Shown here piece after piece: positions 26,705 to 35,236 of a stretch of DNA of 64,000 nt. The first letter of the stretch is position 1; each line of letters starts with the position of its first letter. The position numbers were made by a program, and so were the translations under genes. The notes under the pieces were generated by a model. The model was not told where the DNA came from, ran no database searches, and worked only from the letters and a program-made list of their open reading frames with translations. The stretch is from Microcoleus vaginatus PCC 9802 (GTDB taxonomy: Bacteria > Cyanobacteriota > Cyanobacteriia > Cyanobacteriales > Microcoleaceae), in the NCBI GenBank assembly GCA_022701275.1, contig CP031740.1, positions 135,001-199,000 of the forward strand, written 5' to 3'.

Positions 26705-28420
26705 CTACATACTGATGCTATTTAGTACCAACGAAGGCTTGAGAGCAAAATAAGGGATGACTCGTTTTTGATTGTTGGCATCAATCTTTTGTTCTGCCAT
26801 ATTCAAATTTTGCTGGAACTGTCTGGCTAAAAGTTGGATCGGCGTTCCCGCAAAAACTTCATCGAAGCTCATCCGGTAGAGTTCTCGGAAAGATTTATCG
26901 TAATAACCCAAACGGTCATATCGATAAGCTGACAAAATAAACAGAATTTGCAGTTGGTCAGCAGCTCGTTTGTACGGAGGAAGCAACCGTAAAATGTCAT
27001 TTTCCGTAATCACTTCTAGATGACCCGAGGCGGTAATTCCAGGAATGTCCCGGTAGGCTGCCAAGGGCATATTGGCCGCAAAACTCATATAGTCATACTG
27101 GGGAAAATTGACTGCTGAATGTTGTGGACCACAGGTAAAAATTACAGTTGTGACAATTGCAATTAATTGTTCAACTGTGTCGATGTGGTGTGGCATTCCT
27201 TTGACTTTACCGCCGTCATCAGACGCTAATTCTTTAGCCCAGGTTTGCAGTTCCACATCTTGTACGATCCCCTCATTCGTCGGGTAAAAGAATTTCAGAT
27301 AGCCCGATACAAAGGTTTCAATCGCATCCCAAAGCAACAATCCATCATCTCGGTAAGGATAGTGAGGCAGTTGATTGGGGTCATCCATTCCCCGATTTTT
27401 CAGTTCAGCGGGCAAGGCAAATTCATCGAGACTCCATGTACTGCACGCCTCTCTAGTCAGTTCCATTGTCTCAGCCAAGGTGCCGCCTAGCAATTCATCG
27501 ACGGGCCCGCCGGGAGCGATCAAGTGAGAACGCGCCAGATCGTTGTTGGTCAACATAAAGCGAAAGTGCGGTTTCAGCAGCAGGCTAAGCGGGTGATTTT
27601 TAGCCAACTGTCGGGCGGTGACGATCGCGATTGGTTCCATCACCAGATGAGTTCGACCTAAATGGGAACTCATTTCATGGTGATTAGCATCTGCCACTTG
27701 TACGCAGAGTTTCGCATACAGCCAATCGATAGGAGGATCGAATGGGGTATACAGATGGCTACCGGGCTTAGGATCTAGTTGAATGGCAATAGGTGTCATT
27801 TCACCGCGATCGCGGATTCCTGTCCACCGCCAAGCGAAAAAAGCCCGTGGTTTCGGCAAGTATTTTCTGCCTTTTTCATAGGTTCCTCCTGCAACTTTCG
27901 CAGGCCCGCGATAGTGTTCGTCAGTACCTGTATAATCGGCAATGTAAATGTTTTTGTCCTGTAACTCTTTGCGAAGATCGAATAATGGCTGCAAACAGCA
28001 AAGTTGTGCCAGTGTTTCTGCCCGAGAGTCCTCCTGATGTAACAGGCGAAGCACCATGGGATTTGCTCCAGACAGGCGCTGTTCTGCAAAAGAGCGATCG
28101 GTTTGGTAAATTTTGGCCACTCCAGGTAGCGGCAGCCAAGTAAAAAAGTCTTCATAGTCTTGGAGTTCGTCGAGAGGATCGAGAAAAGTTCTAGAATCGG
28201 CTGCCAGCATATTTGCTGGAAGTTCCGATGTTGCTAATATGCGTTCTGCAAGATACTTACTCGAAAAGTTCTCGACTGCGGGCACATCTTTCAATAATGC
28301 CAAAGGTGATAAACTCTCATAGTCAAACTGATAAGCTTGTTGCTGACGATTCAAGGAATCGTGGCGCTGTTCTGGGTTCGGGTCGTCTTGAGGAAGAAGA
28401 GGTTTCATATTGTCTACCAT
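26705..28420 (-). CDS. Lipoxygenase without PLAT domain (mini-LOX)
   Basis: 571 residues, catalytic domain only. It oxygenates polyunsaturated fatty acids to hydroperoxides. Iron ligands are seen: HEMSSH with two His five residues apart, QHSAVNF with His and Asn four apart, and the C-terminal carboxylate in the usual NSI-x ending. The usual final Ile is replaced by Met here (the protein ends NSISM). The ligand is the main-chain carboxylate, so activity may survive. The conserved THLVMEP follows the His pair. Start ATG 28420 (TTG at 28432 possible). It neighbours a desaturase and a CFA-like pseudogene. Confidence 0.93.
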   Translation of the reverse strand: MVDNMKPLLPQDDPNPEQRHDSLNRQQQAYQFDYESLSPLALLKDVPAVENFSSKYLAERILATSELPANMLAADSRTFLDPLDELQDYEDFFTWLPLPGVAKIYQTDRSFAEQRLSGANPMVLRLLHQEDSRAETLAQLCCLQPLFDLRKELQDKNIYIADYTGTDEHYRGPAKVAGGTYEKGRKYLPKPRAFFAWRWTGIRDRGEMTPIAIQLDPKPGSHLYTPFDPPIDWLYAKLCVQVADANHHEMSSHLGRTHLVMEPIAIVTARQLAKNHPLSLLLKPHFRFMLTNNDLARSHLIAPGGPVDELLGGTLAETMELTREACSTWSLDEFALPAELKNRGMDDPNQLPHYPYRDDGLLLWDAIETFVSGYLKFFYPTNEGIVQDVELQTWAKELASDDGGKVKGMPHHIDTVEQLIAIVTTVIFTCGPQHSAVNFPQYDYMSFAANMPLAAYRDIPGITASGHLEVITENDILRLLPPYKRAADQLQILFILSAYRYDRLGYYDKSFRELYRMSFDEVFAGTPIQLLARQFQQNLNMAEQKIDANNQKRVIPYFALKPSLVLNSISM

Positions 28421-28729
28421 TGTATAAATCAACTCTCTTTTGGTAGTAAAATATCGGAGATCCTCACTACCAATCGAGGAGGGAATTTAAAAAGTATTAT
28501 GCGGGATCAGGCTTGATATAGGTCTTCTTCGCCGATCGATAATCTTATTCCGGATTTTTTTAAACTCAGAAAAATTCCTCAAAAGAAGGCAACACTTCTC
28601 GATCGCCCTAAATTTAGGTTGAAAGGTTTCATACTCCCGATAAGTAGCTCGCACTCCAGAACCCCGACTTCTTTGAGATGTCGGGGTTCGGGGTGTTCGG
28701 TTTTTTGAGGTGGGTCTACTCATTAGCGG
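28421..28729. other. Intergenic region with a terminator hairpin
   Basis: No gene; a minus-strand frame at 28487-28723 is unsupported. A hairpin lies at 28660-28688, close to the CFA-like pseudogene's end. Confidence 0.4.
28660..28688 (-). terminator. AACCCCGAC hairpin
   Basis: AACCCCGAC (28660-28668) pairs with GTCGGGGTT (28680-28688) around an 11-base loop, about 40 bases downstream of the pseudogene stop. This form of hairpin is a widespread terminator-type repeat in cyanobacteria. Confidence 0.6.
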
Positions 28730-29815
28730 TTAGGCACGAACCATTAAATATTGGCCGTTGCCGTTATATTCGCCGTCGCAACTCGCGAAACTAGCCACAA
28801 ACCAAATCAAGTAAAACCGCCAGATGCGAAGAAATTGGGCATAGTCGATGCCGTAGTCCAAATGTTTAACTATTGCCTGAGAATCGTCAAAGTTTTTCAG
28901 CCATTTAGCAAATGTTTTGGAGTAATTATATCCGTTGATATACCATTTTTTAATCGTCTTGAGGTCTTTATTGTGGCTGGGAAGGGCATCGTATTTCCAG
29001 TAACGACCGTGGGGGAAAATTTATTTGTGGGTAAAAACGCTGGATATATTGTTGGGAGTGCGAACTGTGATGATATGAATGAAAACTTTGCCGTTATCCT
29101 TCAGGAAAGATGCCAGCTTTTGGAAAGCCTTGGTTAAATTACCTACATGCTCAAAAACTCCGATGGAGAGAATTTTGTCAAATTTTGTCTCGAAGTTGGC
29201 GTTGCTCAAATCGCCTTCATATAGTGTAAATCGACCGGAACTAAGGTAGCTTTCTGGGTCGTGCATCTTCTGACGCATATACTCGCATTGGTGGTGGCTG
29301 AGGCTAATGCCAGTAAAGGTGACATTGGGGAATTTGGAAAGAATGTAATTAGGAACACAACCCCAACCGCAGCCAAAGTCTAAAATATTGTCGCCATCCT
29401 GAATCTGTAGCTTTTCAATCACATCATCAATGCTCTGCATTTGCGATTGTTCAAGGTTGGTGGCTCCTTTTTCCCACAATCCCATGCTGTATTTAGGATA
29501 AATGAGTTTGCCGTCGCCTAACATGGGATTCAGCATTGCTTGAGGCAAGTCCTACTGAATTTTCATTAAATCCCGGGGCCCTTCGGCGGTACGATCTGTT
29601 TCTGTCAGTATCCATTCGTAGGCCGTAAGCAGAGAGGGAAAGTACCGAAATAATACGGGCATACAGGTATCAAAAAGCGATCGCAATACAGAATCCGGTA
29701 CTTCTAAGCCGTTGATATAAGACTCTGCTACTGCCATGTGCAGCGTGTTAACTGCACTGGCTGCGAGGCGGGTTGCTCCGTAGGCGATCGGACTTTTGGT
29801 ATGGATATTTCCCAC
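28730..29815 (-). pseudogene. Cyclopropane-fatty-acid-synthase-like methyltransferase, interrupted by two stops
   Basis: A single frame of about 360 codons runs from GTG 29815 to TAA 28730, with internal TAG at 29552-29554 and TAA at 29021-29023. Translation on either side is coherent: MLGDGKLIYPKYSMGLWEKG, the SAM motif NILDFGCGWGCVPNYIL, the LSIGVFEHVGNL region, then HGRYWKYDALPSHNKDL and a C-terminal RIWRFY with GNGQYLMV. No frameshift is needed. Proteins of this family add a methylene or methyl to acyl chains using S-adenosylmethionine. It lies upstream of the lipoxygenase on the same strand; the reading frame would be intact if both stops were reversed. Confidence 0.85.
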
Positions 29816-30216
29816 GATGGGAATGTGTTTTTCGATGCTTTGTAGGGCTGTTGATGAAGTCAGGGCTATATTTGTTTTAAAGATGCTGCTATTCTATCTC
29901 ACGAAAATTAGCTGGTTGTTAGAGAGCAAAAAAGCTGAAACTATTGCCAAGTAAGGTTTGCATACTAAAACTCCCCAAAATCCTAAAAATATATGGCGGT
30001 TGAAGGGGATTTGATAACGGATTTATAGGGGTTTGGGCGATATAAATTTTATTAAGAATTATGTCAGTCCATTTTAGATTTTAGATTTTAGATTTTAGAT
30101 TAGCTCCACAGCTTGAATGGGGCTATTTTCACGGTGCGATGGCGATTTTAGTGCTCAGTTATACCATTTTAGATTTGAGAATTGGGAATGACTGATGAGC
30201 TAAGAGTTGGACTATT
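29816..30216. other. Intergenic stretch before the IS element
   Basis: No gene. It contains the ATTTTAG heptamer array at 30071-30101 and AT-rich DNA. Confidence 0.4.
30071..30101. repeat. ATTTTAG heptamer tandem repeat
   Basis: Four complete copies and a partial of ATTTTAG. The same array lies at 39568-39598, upstream of prmA. Confidence 0.8.
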
Positions 30217-31576
30217 GGGACTTAAACAAGTTTTAAGCCCAAACAAAGCCCAAACTGGCTTTATATAAAGTAAATAGGTCCCTGTTTTCTTGCAACCAGC
30301 CAAAAAACCTGTAAGATATAGCTGTTCTAAAAGCTGACAAAGCTTCAGTAAATGTTGTTAAAGGTTGGTTAGCCCACTGCCGACGCAATCCTCCTGTTAA
30401 CTGATGCCAAATGATAAAAGTATAAGCACAAAATACTAATATTAAATGTCGATAAAGGCTTCTCTTTCCTCGGATTTGATATTCTTTTAACCCTAGCCAT
30501 CCTTTAGCTTCACGGTAAAACACTTCTACCCAATTACGTTGGGAGTAAGTTGTTACTATCCATGATGCTGTTGCCCGCTCACTGGCAGCGTTAGTCACTA
30601 AATAATCAACTTCTGTGGCGGTAGAACAAGTCGGAGCATTCATGACGATAGCGACTGTTTTTGGCCCGGACATGGTTGAGAATTCTACTGTGATAGTTGC
30701 TACCCACACAGTTCTGGGCTTTTCCCGATTTAGTGTAATAGCACTTAAAGCCTCTGCTGGTAAACGTTTTGCTAATTCTGAGAGTTTGAGTTCTTCGGGT
30801 TGTCGCTCGGGTTCTATTTGACAGACTACTTTTCGATTTTTGGCTAATCCTCCTACATAGGTTAACTTCCTTTTCTCTAACTCCTGCAAAAATCTACTAT
30901 TATTCCCATAGCCTGCATCGATTAAAACTACTGCTGGTCGCTCTTTCCTTTCTAAGCATTTGTCAATTAGTTTGATGGCTATATCGGGTTTTTTAATAAA
31001 TTCTGGATTTTCTTTTCCTTGAGGTAACGAATGAGCGTGTTGATATAATTCAACATCAAGTGGTAGGCTTTTCACTCCATCATATAAGTGTGTAGTTACC
31101 ACTACTACACCATTATCTGTTTTTCCGATTTCTCCAATATATTGCCGACCAACTCCTGCTGTTAAATTGCCACTTTTTCTGTGACCGGAATCATCTATTA
31201 TCAGAGTAAACCCTCTGCTGATATGAGTCTGCCTACACTGCTGCATCACCTGCAACCGTCGTTGGTTAACTTGCTGGGCATTCCAAGGAGCTTCTGTCAA
31301 AAAATGATGCAATCGGTTGTATGTAACTCCTATACAGTCTCTTGACATCTGAGTCAGGTTTTTTCGCTCACTTTCTCCCAATAATCCCCCTAAATAGTGC
31401 TTAAACCCTGTTTTTTGGGCTTGATGGCTAAAAACATCGTCAAAACGACGACACCATCGATCGAAGCATGGTGGCATGGCGCTAGGAGTTGTTTCTTTCA
31501 TTGCGCGTTTTTGACGTAAAAAGCTTAACCTGACTACATTATACTATTTTTAGCACAATTTTTTTGTTTAAGTCCC
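30217..31576 (-). mobile_element. IS701-family insertion sequence, apparently complete
   Basis: The ends match as inverted repeats: GGGACTTAAACAA at 30217-30229 and its complement at 31564-31576. About 1.36 kb with a single full-length transposase. CTATT occurs just outside both ends (30212-30216 and, after one base, 31578-31582), possibly a target duplication. Family assigned from the protein. Confidence 0.8.
30233..31501 (-). CDS. IS701-like DDE transposase
   Basis: 422 residues. The DDE triad is visible: LIIDDSGH (first Asp), VLIDAGYG (second Asp) and EVFYREAKG (Glu), as in the IS701/DDE_5 superfamily. It is uninterrupted, so it could be active. Start ATG at 31501. It fills the element, with short terminal inverted repeats on both sides. 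Confidence 0.9.
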   Translation of the reverse strand: MKETTPSAMPPCFDRWCRRFDDVFSHQAQKTGFKHYLGGLLGESERKNLTQMSRDCIGVTYNRLHHFLTEAPWNAQQVNQRRLQVMQQCRQTHISRGFTLIIDDSGHRKSGNLTAGVGRQYIGEIGKTDNGVVVVTTHLYDGVKSLPLDVELYQHAHSLPQGKENPEFIKKPDIAIKLIDKCLERKERPAVVLIDAGYGNNSRFLQELEKRKLTYVGGLAKNRKVVCQIEPERQPEELKLSELAKRLPAEALSAITLNREKPRTVWVATITVEFSTMSGPKTVAIVMNAPTCSTATEVDYLVTNAASERATASWIVTTYSQRNWVEVFYREAKGWLGLKEYQIRGKRSLYRHLILVFCAYTFIIWHQLTGGLRRQWANQPLTTFTEALSAFRTAISYRFFGWLQENRDLFTLYKASLGFVWA

Positions 31577-31782
31577 GCTATTGCTGAGAGTTGCATTCTT
31601 TTTTTAAACTGTTGTCAGTTGGGCGCTTGAGCTGACGAAACGAGAAGCAAATGCCGATCGCGACTTATAGTTAAGGAATCAGGGGATGCAGAAAAAATGC
31701 CGAGAAACCGGGTTTGCATAAAGGTTCGCTGCAATAACAGATGTCCGCGAGATTCCTCGCTAATTAGCTAGACGCGCCACAT

Positions 31783-32838
31783 ATGCCACAGATTCACTAT
31801 CTGCCGGACGATCGCACGATCGAGATAGACGACGACGATATAATTCTGGAAGCTTCGCTGCGTGCAGGCATTCCCCACACCCACATCTGCGGCGGTAGTG
31901 CCCGGTGTTCGACTTGCCGGGTATTAGTTGTCGAAGGTTTAGAATTTTGTTCTCCGCGCACTTCGCCGGAAGAGGAGCTCGCGAAAAAATTGCGCCTAGA
32001 ACCGGAAATTAGGCTAGCTTGTCAGACACAGGTTGCAGGTGGCAAGGTGATTTTGCGCCGACTGGCGATCGATTCTGAAGACTTGGAATCATTTAACGAC
32101 GAAATGGCAGGAAAGTTGATTTCTGCTCCTGTGGGTCAAGAGAAAAAAATTGCAATTTTGTTTGCAGATATTCGAGGGTTTACGGCGTTTGCAGAATCGC
32201 TGTTACCCTATGATGTAATTTATATTTTAAATCGCTATTTCCAAAAAATGGGTTATGCGATCAACCGCAACGGCGGGATGATTAATAATTATATGGGAGA
32301 TGGTTTTATGGCTCTGTTTGGGTTGGAAAACTCAGACAAGGCGGCGGAACAAGCGGTGAGGGCTGGGGTGGAGATGCTGGAGGAACTAGAGAAACTCAAT
32401 CCCTATTTTGAGACTTTATACCGTCATCGTTTGCGGATCGGGATTGGTATTCACTGCGGTTTGGTGGTTGTGGGAAATTTGGGGGCGTCGAAAAATCAGA
32501 CGGTGACGGCGATCGGAGATGCGGTGAATTTTGCCAGCCGGATTGAAGCTGCGAACAAGCAAGTAGGAACAAGTTTACTGATTTCCGAGGATACTTATCA
32601 GGAAGTGAAAGAATTGGCGATCGTCAATCAGTGCGTATCAGTGCAAATTCCGGGAAAAAGTGGCGAATATCCGCTCTATGAAGTAGTGGGGATGCCGCCG
32701 CTGCCCGTGGAAATCGAAGATTTTTCTGAGGTAAGGAAAGTTTCTATTTGGCAATTTTTTGTCAATAAGTTGCTGGCTTTGTATGCTGCGCTGTACAATT
32801 GGATTAGGAAAATTTGGCGTCAAATCAAAAAACTCTAG
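31783..32838 (+). CDS. 2Fe-2S ferredoxin-adenylate/guanylate cyclase fusion
   Basis: 351 residues. Residues 1-100 form a ferredoxin domain with Cys36, Cys42, Cys45 and Cys81 (C-x5-C-x2-C plus one). Residues 120-300 form a class III nucleotide cyclase domain: FADIRGFT (first metal Asp), NNYMGDGFMALFG (second Asp), and AIGDAVNFASRIE with the transition-state Asn and Arg. Both domains look intact. A short hydrophobic/charged C-terminal helix ends the protein. It should make cAMP or cGMP under redox control through the Fe-S cluster; the nucleotide is not settled from sequence. Start ATG 31783. It is 73 bases ahead of the NUDIX gene. Confidence 0.92.
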   Translation: MPQIHYLPDDRTIEIDDDDIILEASLRAGIPHTHICGGSARCSTCRVLVVEGLEFCSPRTSPEEELAKKLRLEPEIRLACQTQVAGGKVILRRLAIDSEDLESFNDEMAGKLISAPVGQEKKIAILFADIRGFTAFAESLLPYDVIYILNRYFQKMGYAINRNGGMINNYMGDGFMALFGLENSDKAAEQAVRAGVEMLEELEKLNPYFETLYRHRLRIGIGIHCGLVVVGNLGASKNQTVTAIGDAVNFASRIEAANKQVGTSLLISEDTYQEVKELAIVNQCVSVQIPGKSGEYPLYEVVGMPPLPVEIEDFSEVRKVSIWQFFVNKLLALYAALYNWIRKIWRQIKKL

Positions 32839-32910
32839 AGCAACTTCTTTTAATTTTGTGATGCCATCGATAATAGGAATATTCCCAAGTCAATAGTTCG
32901 CGTTTTTGTA

Positions 32911-33303
32911 ATGCTCCCGAACCGCCAGATGGGGGTACAACTGCGAGATAACATTGCCGGTATTGCCAGTCAAGGAATGCTTTCTACTTTTGGTGGTGGC
33001 GTGGACATTGGAGAAACTTCACAGCAGGCAGCAGTGCGAGAAATAGAGGAAGAAACTGGCCTCACAATCAACTATTACACAATGAAATTTATCGCAACTT
33101 TTACTCACCAAAAGACCAAAAATGATAGAAAAATTTTACAAAAAAACCACCTATTTTTGGCGAAAGTGAGCGATTGTGATAAAAGAGAAATCAAAGAAGG
33201 TGTGGGTTTGGTAGTTTTGAGAAAAGATGTAGACTTTGAAAAAGTCAACGCAGGTGATGGTACTCAAATGGCTTGGAAATTGTTGCAGGAATATTTAAAA
33301 TAA
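32911..33303 (+). CDS. NUDIX hydrolase
   Basis: 130 residues with a full Nudix box, GGGVDIGETSQQAAVREIEEETG (G-x5-E-x7-REUxEExGU). These enzymes hydrolyse nucleoside diphosphate derivatives; substrate unknown. The protein is short at its N terminus compared with many relatives, starting ATG 32911 just before the fold. It follows the ferredoxin-cyclase gene. Confidence 0.88.
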   Translation: MLPNRQMGVQLRDNIAGIASQGMLSTFGGGVDIGETSQQAAVREIEEETGLTINYYTMKFIATFTHQKTKNDRKILQKNHLFLAKVSDCDKREIKEGVGLVVLRKDVDFEKVNAGDGTQMAWKLLQEYLK

Positions 33304-33368
33304 AAAGTCACACCCGGTCTTGAACCCCCGAGGGACTGAAACTTTATTTAATAGAGAACTTCTTTACT

Positions 33369-33824
33369 ATGTTGTCAAATACGAACTCAGAGTACCAATC
33401 ATTATTAAAACGAGCGATTGCGCTCGCAGCCAAAGCTCATGAGGGGCAGGTTGATAAAGCAGGCAATCCGTATCTCGATCATCCGCTATTTGTGATGGAA
33501 AATGTAAATTCTCTAGAGGAGAAAATCGTAGCGGTTCTACACGATGCGGTCGAAGATTCGGAACTTACACTTGAGCAACTTAGAAGCGAAGGTTTTCCTG
33601 AAGCTCTAGTCTCGGCGATCGCGGCGATTACAAAAATAGAAGGAGAAGCTTATCCAGCTTATTTAGAACGTGTGATTGCCAACCCAATCGCACTGCAAGT
33701 CAAAATCGCTGATGTTACTCATAATCTCGATATTAGTCGCATCGCCAATCCCACAGAAGCCGATTTTCAACGCATTGCAAAATACAAAAAAGTCCTCAAT
33801 CAGTTGTGTGCAGCTTTAAAGTAA
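33369..33824 (+). CDS. HD-domain hydrolase (MESH1/SpoT-hydrolase-like)
   Basis: 151 residues. Metal-binding residues of an HD fold are seen: H in AAKAHEGQ, H in YLDHP, HD in VLHDAVED, then a D in the KIADVTHNL motif. The pattern resembles the ppGpp hydrolase half of SpoT and small MESH1 enzymes. Substrate by analogy only. Start ATG 33369. It follows the NUDIX gene (66 bases) on the same strand. Confidence 0.85.
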   Translation: MLSNTNSEYQSLLKRAIALAAKAHEGQVDKAGNPYLDHPLFVMENVNSLEEKIVAVLHDAVEDSELTLEQLRSEGFPEALVSAIAAITKIEGEAYPAYLERVIANPIALQVKIADVTHNLDISRIANPTEADFQRIAKYKKVLNQLCAALK

Positions 33825-33988
33825 TTATTTTTTATTAAATAAAGTAAAAATAGGTAAATTCAGCCTAATTAATTTCAGTTCAAATACGCTAAGAGACATA
33901 AATTTAACCGCAGATATCCGCGTTCATAGTGGCACAGGTATCTTGCCTGGGCGATATCTGATATCTACGGTTAAAAAAATCCTCCAAT

Positions 33989-35144
<1,156 letters not shown>

Positions 35145-35166
35145 CACGAGCCAATTATCTCACGCA

Positions 35167-35228
35167 TAGGGTGTGTCAGCTCATATCTGATTAATTATGA
35201 ATAAGATAATCGTAGTTGACGCACCCTA
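35167..35228. repeat. Imperfect palindrome (TAGGGTGYGTCA type)
   Basis: TAGGGTGTGTCAGC (35167-35180) faces GTTGACGCACCCTA (35215-35228), two mismatches in 14 positions. It may act as the trxA terminator; a partial match occurs at 15893-15904. The group II intron end lies 9 bases to its right. Confidence 0.65.
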
Positions 35229-35236
35229 CTTTTGAC

